A stretch of 64,000 bases of DNA from Phreatobacter stygius. GTDB lineage: Bacteria > Pseudomonadota > Alphaproteobacteria > Rhizobiales > Phreatobacteraceae. Where the stretch lies: the NCBI RefSeq assembly GCF_005144885.1, contig NZ_CP039690.1:5903001-5967000 (forward strand), written 5' to 3'. A model generated the notes under the pieces. It worked only from the letters and a program-made list of their open reading frames with translations. It ran no database searches and was not told the DNA's origin. The position numbers and the translations under genes were made by a program. How positions within the stretch are numbered: position 1 is the first letter of the stretch; each line of letters begins with the position of its first letter. Below, one piece after another: positions 45,887 through 54,025 of the stretch.

Positions 45887-46936
45887 ATGACGGTTTGGGT
45901 TGTGAGGTCCGGGCGCTACGGAGAGCGTGAAACGCTGGCCCTCGACAACGGGGTGGCTGTCATCGGGTGGGAGGAAATGCCTGACCTCTCGACCCTGAAG
46001 GTGCGAGAGGACTTACGGGCGGTGCTGAACCGCTCCTTCCCGACCGCCTCCTCTAAGACCCTGACTAACTGGGAAAGCCAGCTCTGGCCCTTTGCCCACG
46101 TGATGCAGGTTGGTGACCTCGTTGTGATGCCTCTGAAGACGCGCTCGGCCATCGCCATCGGCCGTGTGAAAGGGCCGTACGTCTACCGCCAGGACCTGGG
46201 AGATGCCCGCCACACACGCCCTGTAGAATGGCTCAAGGAGGTACAGCGCAACGAATTCGCACAAGACCTGCTCTACTCCTTCGGCTCGTTCATGACTGTA
46301 TGCCGCGTCAGTCGGAACCGAGCCGAGGAACGGGTGCTTGCGGTCCTCTCCGGCAAGCCAGACCCGATGCTCAGCGGGTCCTCAATGGCGGTCGGCCGGC
46401 CGGTGCCTGTGCCTTCCGGCATCACAGAGGAGGCCGCGCCGGAGGAGACCGCCGTCCTCGACCTTGCCGAAATCGCCGATGACGCCATCCGCATGAAGAT
46501 TGGAACAGCCTTCAGGGGACACGGTCTGTCCAGCCTCATCGGTGAGGTGCTGAAGGCTCAGGGCTATCATGCGGTGGTTTCGCCTCCGGGGGCGGACGGC
46601 GGTGTTGATATCGTGGCGGGGCGCGGGGCTCTCGGTATGGAGGGACCTCGACTGGTCGTTCAGGTGAAATCGCAGGACAAGGCGGTGGACGTGCCCGTCT
46701 TGCGGGAGCTTCAGGGCGTCATGAGGCAGTTCAATGCCGAACAGGGGCTCCTCGTGGCCTGGGGCGGGGTCACTAAGGCGCTCCAGAGGGAGGCCCAGCG
46801 GCTGTTCTTCGAGATCAGGATTTGGGACGCGGGAGACGTCGTCACGGCCATCCAGCAGGTCTATGAGAAGCTCCCGGAGGAGGTGCAGGCGGACCTCCCC
46901 ATGAAGCGCATCTGGGTGCTGACGGAGCAGGAGTGA
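45887..46936 (+). CDS. Mrr-like restriction endonuclease with N-terminal recognition domain
   Basis: 349 residues from ATG 45887. The C-terminal Mrr_cat domain is intact: Glu220 in LIGEVLKAQGYHAVVSPPG, Asp241 in GADGGVDIVAGRG, and the QVK strand LVVQVKSQDK (259-261). The N-terminal ~155 residues (VWVVRSGRYGERETLALDNGVAVIGWEE; GDLVVMPLKTRSAIAIGRVKGPYVYR) resemble the PUA/EVE-like domain found on restriction-system proteins. It probably cuts modified or foreign DNA (type IV-like), or supplies nuclease activity to the neighbouring methyltransferase system. Confidence 0.85.
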   Translation: MTVWVVRSGRYGERETLALDNGVAVIGWEEMPDLSTLKVREDLRAVLNRSFPTASSKTLTNWESQLWPFAHVMQVGDLVVMPLKTRSAIAIGRVKGPYVYRQDLGDARHTRPVEWLKEVQRNEFAQDLLYSFGSFMTVCRVSRNRAEERVLAVLSGKPDPMLSGSSMAVGRPVPVPSGITEEAAPEETAVLDLAEIADDAIRMKIGTAFRGHGLSSLIGEVLKAQGYHAVVSPPGADGGVDIVAGRGALGMEGPRLVVQVKSQDKAVDVPVLRELQGVMRQFNAEQGLLVAWGGVTKALQREAQRLFFEIRIWDAGDVVTAIQQVYEKLPEEVQADLPMKRIWVLTEQE

Positions 46937-46978
46937 GGCCGGAAGGGTGTGGTGGCCTGCCAGTTGCCCTTGGTCGAG

Positions 46979-47010
46979 GTGGGGTTGACTGGGTCCCACA
47001 TTGCTCCCAC
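46979..47010 (+). repeat. 32-bp direct repeat, copy 1 of 2
   Basis: GTGGGGTTG then TCCCACATTGCTCCCAC; matches 52081-52112 in the same orientation at about 27 of 32 positions. A shorter 17-bp relative is at 42004-42020. Confidence 0.6.
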
Positions 47011-47101
47011 ATCTGTAGGGCAGGGGCAGTCAGGGCTCTATAGTTGACGTCAAAACCTGGACCGTCAGGCCCGTGGATGGCTTCGGTGAGCGGAAGTGGG
47101 T

Positions 47102-47119
47102 ATCCAGGTCCCCCAGCCA
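47102..47119 (+). other. attR: second copy of the tRNA-Gln 3'-end repeat
   Basis: ATCCAGGTCCCCCAGCCA, an exact match to 41910-41927. The sequences on either side differ from those around the tRNA, as expected of a junction. Confidence 0.8.
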
Positions 47120-47177
47120 TTTTCGCCGGTTTGCCGAGAGATCATTTGAACTCCCTTTGAAGCGCCGGCGAATTGAC

Positions 47178-47225
47178 TCTCTCCCAGAGGGAGAGGGTGG
47201 CAGCGTCAGCTGCCGGGTGAGGGGA
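47178..47225. repeat. Uninterrupted dispersed palindromic repeat
   Basis: CTCTCCCAGAGGGAGAGGGT then GGCAGCGTCAGCTGCCGGGT and GAGGGGA. Same family as the element split by the IS4-like insertion at 7076-8554, and so shows what that site looked like before insertion. Confidence 0.75.
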
Positions 47226-47551
47226 TGTCCCGCTCCGAACCGGGCGATATGCTCGATACGCGCCGGCATCCATTCCCGCCGGCTGCGCTGTTGAGACGGA
47301 GGATGTGGATCAAGTCGCGGGCGCGCCGATAGGCATCTCAGCTCTTGTCAGGAACCTGCGATCTGTTGCCAAGTGCCGCCGATCGCCCATGCCACCCTCA
47401 TTTCTTTGTCCTGCAATTGGGGTGCAGTCCACCAGCGGGCGCCTTCCAAGAGGCTGCCGTCCTGTGAGCTATCCGCTGGACGTTTCCTAACGTCATGTTA
47501 GCTTGCCGATTGGGGCACGCAGGCAGTGCAAGCATGGGGGCCTTGGATGCG

Positions 47552-48916
47552 GGTCATGTCCCGTAGCGTGGTGTAGCTGGCGCAAGGCCCCACGATCGCC
47601 GGCATAGGCCGGGCTGGTCAGGCTGCCACGGCTGGCAGGCCGACACTAGGATCATCGCTCAGGCCGGCCATGGTTTCCAGGGTCATGTAGCGGGCCCGCT
47701 GGACGGCCCATTCATCGTTCTGTTCGAGCAGGATCGCGCCGACGAGCCGGGCGATGGCGGCCTCGTTGGGGAAGATGCCGACCACCTCGGTCCTGCGCTT
47801 GATCTCGCCGTTGACGCGCTCCAGCGGATTGGTGCTGTGGAGCTTCGCCCGATGTTGCGTCGGGAAGGTCATATAGGCCAGCACGTCGGTCTCGGCGGTA
47901 TCCATCAGAGCCGCCAGTTTCGGCACCGTTGGCCTGAGCTGGTCGGCGACCCGGCGCCATTGCTGGCTGGCGGCGGCGGCATCGTTCTGGGCGAAGGCGG
48001 TGGCGATGAAGGCTGAGACAACGCGCCGCCCGCTGCGGCCGGCATGGGCGAGCGCATTCCTCATGAAGTGCACGCGGCAGCGCTGCCAGGTCGCGGTGAG
48101 CACCTTGGAGACCGCCGCCTTGATGCCTTCGTGGCTGTCGGAGACGACGAGTTTTACGCCGCGCAGGCCGCGTCTGGCCAGTTTGCGCAAGAACGCCGTC
48201 CAGAACGTCTCTGCCTCGGAGGGGCCGATATCCATGCCCAGCACCTCGCGCCGACCGTCGCCGCTTACACCGACCGCCACGATCACCGCCACCGAGACAA
48301 TCCGGCCGGCCTGGCGGACCTTCACATAGGTCGCGTCGATCCACAGATAGGGCCAGTCGCCCTCGATCGGCCGGTCGAGGAACGCATGGACGCGCTGGTC
48401 GATTTCCTCGCAGAGCCGGCTGACTTGGCTCTTCGAGATGCCGCTCATGCCCATCGCCTTGACCAGGTCATCGACCGAGCGGGTCGAGATGCCCTGGATG
48501 TAAGCCTCCTGGATCACCGCGGTCAGCGCCTTCTCGGCCAGCCGGCGCGGCTCCAGAAAGCCCGGAAAGTAGGAGCCTTTGCGTAGCCTCGGGATGCGCA
48601 GCTCGACCGTGCCGGCGCGGGTCTCCCAATCCCGCTCGCGATAGCCATTGCGCTGGGCCAGGCGGTCCGGGCTCTTCTCGCCGAAGCCGGCGCCGGCAAG
48701 GCCGCTGACCTCAAGCTCCATCAGCCGCCCGGCGGCAAAGCCGATCATCTCGCGCAGCAAATCGGCGTCGGGGCTCTTCTCCAGCAGCCCGCGCAGGTTC
48801 ATCATCTCGTCGGTCATCGGTGGATCTCTCGGTTCGGGGTTGGTCGTCGCAACCCAAACCTAACCGGCAACCGCCGATGACCACCCGTCAGTTACACCAC
48901 CAGTCGGGACACGACC
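47552..48916 (-). mobile_element. IS256-family insertion sequence, copy 1 (1365 bp)
   Basis: Ends GGTCATGTCCCG (47552) and, reverse-complemented, GGTCGTGTCCCG (48916), then partly matching GTGGTGTA segments, i.e. imperfect ~28-bp terminal repeats. Flanked by the 8-bp duplication TGGATGCG (47544-47551 and 48917-48924). The right duplication contains the ATG of the lipoprotein gene. Confidence 0.85.
47618..48817 (-). CDS. IS256-family transposase, copy 1
   Basis: 399 residues, full length. DDE residues at Asp161 ([10 protein letters not shown]), Asp227 ([10 protein letters not shown]) and Glu333 ([13 protein letters not shown]), with the family motif CRVHFMRN. It differs from copy 2 (52250-53449) at about 20 of 399 positions counted by eye. 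Frame intact, so it is potentially active. Confidence 0.95.
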   Translation of the reverse strand: MTDEMMNLRGLLEKSPDADLLREMIGFAAGRLMELEVSGLAGAGFGEKSPDRLAQRNGYRERDWETRAGTVELRIPRLRKGSYFPGFLEPRRLAEKALTAVIQEAYIQGISTRSVDDLVKAMGMSGISKSQVSRLCEEIDQRVHAFLDRPIEGDWPYLWIDATYVKVRQAGRIVSVAVIVAVGVSGDGRREVLGMDIGPSEAETFWTAFLRKLARRGLRGVKLVVSDSHEGIKAAVSKVLTATWQRCRVHFMRNALAHAGRSGRRVVSAFIATAFAQNDAAAASQQWRRVADQLRPTVPKLAALMDTAETDVLAYMTFPTQHRAKLHSTNPLERVNGEIKRRTEVVGIFPNEAAIARLVGAILLEQNDEWAVQRARYMTLETMAGLSDDPSVGLPAVAA

Positions 48917-48919
48917 TGG

Positions 48920-49546
48920 ATGCGTCGGCTTGGGGTAATCGCCGCGACGGCGATCGGTGTTTCTGCGTGTGCCTATCAGGCTCAAGCGCCGGTAACCCCG
49001 GCATCCAATGTGGTGGTGTCGTTCGGGACAAAGATCCCGGGAAAATGGCTCGTGTTTAGCGAAGGTGAGCGGCTCGATAGTCTTGTGCGCCCGTCTGACA
49101 TCAATTGCTCGGCGCACAATTTCCCGTTGTCGTTTCGAGGTAGTTTCCCTGGGTCGGTTCGCGGAACGCTCGCAAATCTTTTCGAGTCGATTGAGACAGT
49201 CGATCGCCCCGTCTCGGGCGAGGAACTTAGGCGTCGCGGAGCGCGAGGAATGGTGACGATCCGGGGGGAAGACGTCCGTGGCACTCTGCGTGTTGCGCCC
49301 GGCTTCTGGTCCGCCAATATCATAACCGAAGTCAGGATCACCGCGTCCATCGTCGTAGATGGCACCAGCGGCCGCATCTTCGGGCAGACGGTCGACGGCG
49401 ATGGCCGAGGCGATACCGATGCTGGCGCCTTTTGTGCTGGAGGGGCTGTTTCGCTATCCCGATCGAGTGAGGAAGCCCTCCGCGTAACGATGCGGCGACT
49501 TGGCGAGGCCATCGGCAACTCAGAGAGGGTCCGCGCGGCACGGTGA
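48920..49546 (+). CDS. Putative lipoprotein, start codon overlapped by IS256 target duplication
   Basis: 208 residues. Signal with lipobox: RRLGVIAATAIGVSACAYQ, Cys17 the likely lipidation site. The mature part is beta-rich with two further Cys (INCSAHNF; GAFCAGGAV) and no family I recognise. The ATG lies within the duplicated TGGATGCG: the original upstream leader with GGGGG five to ten bases before the ATG is now at 47540, 1.4 kb away. The gene is thus cut off from its native promoter and ribosome site and may be silent unless the IS end reads outward. Confidence 0.7.
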   Translation: MRRLGVIAATAIGVSACAYQAQAPVTPASNVVVSFGTKIPGKWLVFSEGERLDSLVRPSDINCSAHNFPLSFRGSFPGSVRGTLANLFESIETVDRPVSGEELRRRGARGMVTIRGEDVRGTLRVAPGFWSANIITEVRITASIVVDGTSGRIFGQTVDGDGRGDTDAGAFCAGGAVSLSRSSEEALRVTMRRLGEAIGNSERVRAAR

Positions 49547-49705
49547 GCGTCCGTGCGGTTGAGGCCAGGCTGGCGTGCGGAATTGCGATGGCACGTAGCT
49601 AATGCGCTATCTTTGTCTAGTTCCCTATTTTATTTATCTACTTCAGGGGGCCACTCCAGTCTTCGCGGAAAAAGGGAAATAGGGACGTGTCACAGTAATG
49701 GCGCT
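49547..49705. repeat. Mobile-element debris (fragment repeated at 53593)
   Basis: CTTCAGGGGGCCACTCCAGT at 49641 followed by AAAAAGGGAAATAGGGACGT and GTCACAGTAATGGCG. Closely similar strings occur at 53593-53660 and, shorter, at 51535-51580. Likely ends of a lost insertion sequence; no transposase remains. Confidence 0.5.
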
Positions 49706-50137
49706 TTAGCCCTTCGGCCGCCTCTTTGGTTCGCTCGATGTCGTCGGTTGATGATCTCCACGGCCCTTTGCGGTCATGGCAGACGCCGCAATCGACTTCA
49801 CGTCTTTCGCAGAACCGCGGCCCTTGCCACTCGAAAGCGTTTTGGCGGCTGCTTGTTCCAGAACCTTGCCCATATTGGCCCGCCATTCGCCGCCGGTCGC
49901 TCTGAACGCGGAAACGACCGCTGGATCCAGGCGTAGCGTAACCGCCTCTTTCGGAGCGGCCAACTTCGGCCGGCCGCGCGCACGCTTGATGCTATTCATC
50001 AGGTCTGGGAAGGCCGCCGCAAACGGCTTGGCCTTGCGCAACTGCTGGTCGGTTGCTTCGGGAGCGTCGGGATCGCTGGCTATCTGCCGCTGGATCGCGG
50101 CCTCTTCGGCATCGGTCGGGTTCTTGATGCGGGTCAT
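49706..50137 (-). CDS. brnA: BrnA-family antitoxin with C-terminal extension
   Basis: 143 residues from ATG 50137. N-terminal DEEAAIQRQIASDPDAPEAT-type acidic region and PFAAAFPDLMNSIKRARGRPKL, then the ribbon-helix-helix EAVTLRLDPAVVSAFRATGGEWRANMGKVLEQ (core shown: VTLRLDPAVVSAFRATG). BrnA normally ends near there; here ~45 Lys/Ser/Gly-rich residues follow, perhaps a read-through created by the mobile debris beyond 49705. It neutralises BrnT and represses the operon. Overlaps brnT by four bases. Confidence 0.85.
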   Translation of the reverse strand: MTRIKNPTDAEEAAIQRQIASDPDAPEATDQQLRKAKPFAAAFPDLMNSIKRARGRPKLAAPKEAVTLRLDPAVVSAFRATGGEWRANMGKVLEQAAAKTLSSGKGRGSAKDVKSIAASAMTAKGRGDHQPTTSSEPKRRPKG

Positions 50138-50382
50138 AGGATGCTCCTTTCCTTGCGGCTCGCGGGGCGCATCGAAATCACCGAGAGTGCTTCGGAGCCG
50201 AGCGGCTTGAACACGACGACGATGATCATCTGACCCTGGAATTCACCGATCGCCATTGACCGACCGGAGTTGGCCGGCACCACGATGGACGAAGCGAAGA
50301 AGCTCATGTCGAGCTCGGCGAAATCGAGATCGTGCTTCTCGATGTTCTGGCGCCGCTTCGCTTCATCATAGATGATGTCCAC
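50134..50382 (-). CDS. brnT: BrnT-family ribonuclease toxin
   Basis: 82 residues from GTG 50382. Pattern YDEAKRRQNIEKHDLDFAELD, then ISMRPASRKERSIL at the C-terminus, as in BrnT toxins of the RelE-like fold. Cleaves RNA and arrests growth unless bound by BrnA. The toxin is the first gene, as usual for brnTA. Somewhat shorter than many BrnT proteins at the end. Confidence 0.88.
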   Translation of the reverse strand: MDIIYDEAKRRQNIEKHDLDFAELDMSFFASSIVVPANSGRSMAIGEFQGQMIIVVVFKPLGSEALSVISMRPASRKERSIL

Positions 50383-50384
50383 GT

Positions 50385-50417
50385 ATTATTCGTACACGGA
50401 TAATCGAATCCCGTCAA
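50385..50417 (-). promoter_or_regulatory. brnTA promoter with overlapping palindromic operator
   Basis: On the minus strand TTGACG (50412-50417) and TACGAA (50389-50394) are spaced 17 bp. A 20-bp imperfect palindrome (ATTATCCGT / ACGAATAAT arms, 50385-50404) overlaps the -10. Transcription would begin at or next to the GTG start, giving a leaderless or nearly leaderless mRNA. Confidence 0.65.
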
Positions 50418-50851
50418 TAATAAGCGTGCACGCAAATACAAGGATCCGCGGACGCCGCTCTCCGCCGCCAACTCCGCCGCACGGCAGGTTCATTGCAACA
50501 CAAACGGCCGACAGGGGTTGATCCCGCGGGGATCAGGGAAATGGCTGCGTGCCGCCGCAAGGCCCGATCGTCTGCACTCCACCGCGCGGCCGTGCGGTGA
50601 CCATGGCGCGCTGGCACATGCCGACGCCCCCCTTGTGTTTCTTGACGGACCTGCGGGCAGATCCCGTCGTGACAAATGTCCGCAATGTGACGTCGCCAGC
50701 TTGCCGGCCGCGGTTGGGCGTTGAGATCAGGTGCCTGGTGCCATCCACCAGCGTCTCCCGTGGGACAAGGTCTCCGAAGACCGGGCATGGTTCGCATTCG
50801 ATGAGGAGCGACCATTGGCCTTGGTCGGAGGGCTGAGGAATTGGATCGACA
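50418..50851. other. Gene-poor stretch between brnT and TPR protein
   Basis: Several overlapping frames exist on both strands, none with a recognisable family or ribosome site; I see no supported gene. It may be decayed coding DNA. Confidence 0.4.
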
Positions 50852-51469
50852 ATGAGATTGAGCACTCTCCCGGCCCTGCTTGCTGCCTCATCCATGATCG
50901 CCTGCGCGAGCCCTGGTCTCGCCCAGAACAGTCGCGGGCAAGCTGTCGAACTGTGTGTCGGTGAAACATTGGCGCCGAGGGACCGGGTGCGCGGCTGCGA
51001 CCGGCTCATCCGATCGGGCAGACCAGGCGAGCCGGACCTGGGCGCCTACTATTTTTATCGCGCCCACGGATATTGGGCGCTGAGGCAGTTCGAGAGAGCT
51101 GAAACCGACGTCGATCAGGCCATTGCGCGGCGCGGCGGCTGGGCGCAGTTCATGCTGCGCGGCGACATCAGAATTGCCCGAGGAAATCTTGCCGGAGCGA
51201 TCGACGACTTCACGGCCGCGACGGAATTCGTTCGCGAGCAGTCCGGCCGGGACGAGCAGTCCAAAACCAATCTCGTCTATGCGCTGCTCTCTCGCGCAGA
51301 GGCCATGCACGGAGCCGGCAGGCTCTCGTCGGCCTCGTTCGACCTCGACGAAGTCATCGAACTGAAGCCTGACTTCAGGCCCGCCTTGGACCTGCGAGCG
51401 CGGGTGCGGGCTGCCTTGGGAGATCATGTCGGAGCCGAGCAGGATCGGCGCGCCGCTTCGGCCAACTAA
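50852..51469 (+). CDS. Exported tetratricopeptide-repeat protein
   Basis: 205 residues. Signal peptide (LPALLAASSMIACASPGLAQ; the internal Cys could also be a lipobox, but MIAC is weak). Then tandem TPR helices: LGAYYFYRAHGYWALRQFERAETDVDQAIA, MLRGDIRIARGNLAGAIDDFTAA, LSRAEAMHGAGRLSSASFDLDEVIELKPDFRPALDLRARVRAALGDHVGAEQD. A periplasmic protein-protein interaction module; partner unknown. Confidence 0.8.
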   Translation: MRLSTLPALLAASSMIACASPGLAQNSRGQAVELCVGETLAPRDRVRGCDRLIRSGRPGEPDLGAYYFYRAHGYWALRQFERAETDVDQAIARRGGWAQFMLRGDIRIARGNLAGAIDDFTAATEFVREQSGRDEQSKTNLVYALLSRAEAMHGAGRLSSASFDLDEVIELKPDFRPALDLRARVRAALGDHVGAEQDRRAASAN

Positions 51470-51575
51470 CGTGGCCCCAGCCTGGCCCACTCACTTGGGA
51501 CGGCAATGCTGGCAGGCCAGGCTGGCACCCGTTCACGCGGGAAAGGGAATTGGCTACGTATCACCGCAATGGCGG

Positions 51576-52007
51576 CTATCGAGGAAACCCGTCTTGGTGC
51601 TCTGGAACCGATACCTTCGGGTCATACCAACTTGCCGCGTCTGACCTCCAGATGTGAGCCACCGGCGTTTCGGCGATCGGTGTGTCGAGACACCCGAGGC
51701 GAAGCAACACCGTTGCTGCCCCCACACGTTCTGCCATGATGTGTGACCCGCATTTTGCGCAGAAGTGACGTGTTTTGCCGGGTGACGACTCGTAACCCCT
51801 CAACACATCATGCTGACCGCGGGTCCATCGGAACGAGGCACGAGGCACGTTGCTAACGCTGGAAAAGGCCGAGCCGTGAGCCTTGCGGCATGTCACGCAA
51901 TGGCAATGGACAATCGGGCCTGCGCTCCCGTCGACCTCGTAGGCCAATGATCCGCACAGGCAGCTTCCACTCAGCACTTGTTTTGGTGTCTGCGTCATGC
52001 GCGTCAT
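51576..52007 (-). CDS. GFA family (glutathione-dependent formaldehyde-activating enzyme-like) protein
   Basis: 143 residues. The Mss4-like zinc fold is shown by CLCGSLAYEV, CHCVTCRKAHGSAF, and HFCAKCGSHI cysteines. Most GFA/CENP-V-like bacterial proteins are of unknown catalytic role; formaldehyde-glutathione adduct formation is known for Gfa only. Start at 52007 or, two codons later, at 51998. Confidence 0.88.
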   Translation of the reverse strand: MTRMTQTPKQVLSGSCLCGSLAYEVDGSAGPIVHCHCVTCRKAHGSAFSSVSNVPRASFRWTRGQHDVLRGYESSPGKTRHFCAKCGSHIMAERVGAATVLLRLGCLDTPIAETPVAHIWRSDAASWYDPKVSVPEHQDGFPR

Positions 52008-52080
52008 CCTGCCGCGAGCCGATGGTCATTCCAAGGGGGCAGGGAGGCCGGATTTCGAATTGACCGATGACCGCGGACAT

Positions 52081-52112
52081 GTGGGGTTGCATTGATCCCA
52101 CATTGGTCCCAC
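52081..52112 (+). repeat. 32-bp direct repeat, copy 2 of 2
   Basis: GTGGGGTTG then TCCCACATTGGTCCCAC. Located between the GFA gene and IS256 copy 2. Confidence 0.6.
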
Positions 52113-52182
52113 GCATCCTGAAAGGGTGACGTGATCACCCTCGTTTTGCATCCTAATGCGGTCCGCAAGGGGTTGTGCTGGA

Positions 52183-53549
52183 GGTCGTGTCCCTTGACGT
52201 GGTGTAGCTGGCATTGGGCCACCACGATCACCAGCATAGGCCGGGACGGTCAGGCTGCCACGGCTGGCAGGCTGACGATTGGATCATCGCTCAGGCCGTT
52301 CATGGTTTCCAGCGTCATGTAGCGGGCGCGCTGGACGGCCCATTCATCGTTCTGTTCGAGCAGGATCGCGCCGACGAGCCGTGTGATGGCGGCTTCGTTC
52401 GGGAAGATGCCGACGACCTCGGTCCTGCGCTTGATCTCGCCGTTGAGGCGCTCCAGCGGGTTCGTGCTGTGAAGCTTGGCGCGATGCTGGGCCGGGAAGG
52501 TCATGTAGGCGAGCACATCGGTCTCGGCGGTGTCCATCAGGGCTGCGAGTTTGGGAACCGTCGGCCTGAGCTGGTCGGCGACCCGGCGCCACTGCTGGCT
52601 GGCGGCGGCGGCATCGTTCTGGGCGAAGGCGGTGGCGACGAAGGCCGAGACGACGCGCCGCCCGCTGCGGCCGGCATGGGCGAGCGCGTTGCGCATGAAG
52701 TGCACGCGACAACGCTGCCAGCTCGCCGTCAGCACCTTCGAGACCGCGGCCTTGATACCCTCGTGGCCGTCGGAGACGACGAGCTTCACGCCGCGCAGGC
52801 CGCGTCTGGCCAGCTTGCGCAGGAACGCCGTCCAGAACGTCTCCGCCTCGGACGGGCCGATATCCATGCCCAGCACTTCGCGCCGGCCGTCGCCATTGAC
52901 GCCGACTGCGACGATCACCGCGACCGAGACGATCCGGCCGGCCTGGCGGACCTTCACATAGGTGGCGTCGATCCAGAGGTAGGGCCAGTCGCCCTCGATC
53001 GGCCGATCGAGGAAGGCCTGCACCCGTTCGTCGATTTCCTCGCAGAGCCGGCTGACCTGGCTCTTCGAGATGCCGCTCATGCCCATCGCCTTGACCAGAT
53101 CGTCGACCGAGCGCGTCGAGATGCCCTGGATGTAGGCCTCCTGGATCACGGCGGTCAGCGCCTTCTCCGCCATCCGGCGCGGTTCGAGAAAGCCCGGAAA
53201 GTAGGAGCCCTTGCGCAGCTTCGGGATGCGCAGCTCGACCGTGCCAGCGCGCGTCTCCCAATCCCGCTCGCGATAGCCGTTGCGCTGCGCCAGACGCTCC
53301 GGGCTCTTCTCGCCCAAGCCTGCGCCGGTCAGGCCGCCAACCTCGAGCTCCATCAGGCGCTGGGCGGCAAAGCCGATCATCTCGCGCAGCAGATCGGCGT
53401 CGGGGCTCTTCTCCAGCAGCCCGCGCAGGTTCATCATCTCGTTGGTCATCGGTGGATCTCTCGGTTCGGGGTTGGTCGTCGCAACCCAAACCTAACCGGC
53501 AACCGCCGATGACCACCGCGTCAGCTACACCACCAAGCGGGACATGACC
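52183..53549 (-). mobile_element. IS256-family insertion sequence, copy 2 (1367 bp)
   Basis: Ends GGTCGTGTCCC (52183) and, reverse-complemented, GGTCATGTCCC (53549) with further GTGGTGTAGCTG identity. Flanked by the direct repeat TGTGCTGGA at 52174-52182 and 53550-53558, a different target from copy 1, showing an independent insertion. Confidence 0.85.
52250..53449 (-). CDS. IS256-family transposase, copy 2
   Basis: 399 residues, intact DDE set ([33 protein letters not shown]). About 95% identical to copy 1 by eye, so the two are recently related but not identical; substitutions are spread along the whole length. Confidence 0.95.
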   Translation of the reverse strand: MTNEMMNLRGLLEKSPDADLLREMIGFAAQRLMELEVGGLTGAGLGEKSPERLAQRNGYRERDWETRAGTVELRIPKLRKGSYFPGFLEPRRMAEKALTAVIQEAYIQGISTRSVDDLVKAMGMSGISKSQVSRLCEEIDERVQAFLDRPIEGDWPYLWIDATYVKVRQAGRIVSVAVIVAVGVNGDGRREVLGMDIGPSEAETFWTAFLRKLARRGLRGVKLVVSDGHEGIKAAVSKVLTASWQRCRVHFMRNALAHAGRSGRRVVSAFVATAFAQNDAAAASQQWRRVADQLRPTVPKLAALMDTAETDVLAYMTFPAQHRAKLHSTNPLERLNGEIKRRTEVVGIFPNEAAITRLVGAILLEQNDEWAVQRARYMTLETMNGLSDDPIVSLPAVAA

Positions 53550-53558
53550 TGTGCTGGA

Positions 53559-54025
53559 CCATTCGAGTGGTCCCCTGGAAGGCGATGGTTGGACTTCAGA
53601 GGTCCACTCCAGCGGCTCGGCAATAGGGCGAATGAGGTCCGTGTCACCGCAATGCGGGATGGTCTTGCCGGCGGTCCGCCCAGCCTTGCCGAGGCGATGC
53701 GCGAAGGCGACGAAGTCGTCGTCCGCGCCGGGCGGATCGGCTGGCGGTTCTGCTGATGGGGCCGAGGAGGGCTGTCGACCAGCGCCCTCCTCGGCAGGCG
53801 GGGCTGTCGCCGGTTCATCACTGGCTTTCGCGGCCGTGCTGGTCGATGCATCCGACGACGCTGGAGGGATGTTCGGACGGGTGTACCTCCAAATAGCCGG
53901 TGTCGGCCTCGACCTGCACCGCAGACAGGCCGCCGGAACCGAAAGGCCCGCGCCGGCAACGCGAGCCGTAAGGGGTCGACACCGCCGCCTCGGTCGTGAT
54001 CATTTGCCTCCCGTGTGGAGGGATC
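53559..54025. other. Mobile-element debris and no supported gene
   Basis: 53593-53660 repeats the fragment seen at 49640 (ACTTCAGAGGTCCACTCCAG). Beyond it, ~350 bp contain overlapping low-confidence frames, including a Pro/Ser/Ala-rich one, with no family resemblance. GGAGGG before 54026 belongs to the next gene. Confidence 0.4.

Larger units (their letters stand above)
41928..47119. mobile_element. tRNA-Gln-integrated genomic island (~5.2 kb) with defence genes
   Basis: Bounded by the tRNA 3' end (41910-41927) and its 18-bp copy at 47102-47119. Inside are an MmeI-like restriction-modification protein and an Mrr-like nuclease, both phage-defence types. No integrase or excisionase frame is visible, so it is either degraded or mobilised in trans. 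Boundaries are inferred from the repeats. Confidence 0.7.
46937..47551. other. Gene-free stretch containing island right end, a dispersed palindrome and an orphaned gene leader
   Basis: About 600 bp. 46979-47010 is one copy of a 32-bp repeat shared with 52081-52112. 47102-47119 is attR. 47178-47225 is an uninterrupted dispersed palindrome (CTCTCCCAGAGGGAGAGGGT then GGCAGCGTCAGCTGCCGGGT). The last ~100 bp before 47544 probably is the original leader of the lipoprotein gene now displaced to 48920. No credible ORF. Confidence 0.6.

Noticed and set aside
50533-51009. 158-codon minus-strand frame between brnT and the TPR gene
   Set aside because: No ribosome site, no family resemblance, and it overlaps the signal peptide of the TPR protein.
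47552-53549. Composite transposon formed by the two IS256 copies
   Set aside because: Each copy has its own target duplication (TGGATGCG versus TGTGCTGGA) and both face the same way, so they inserted separately.
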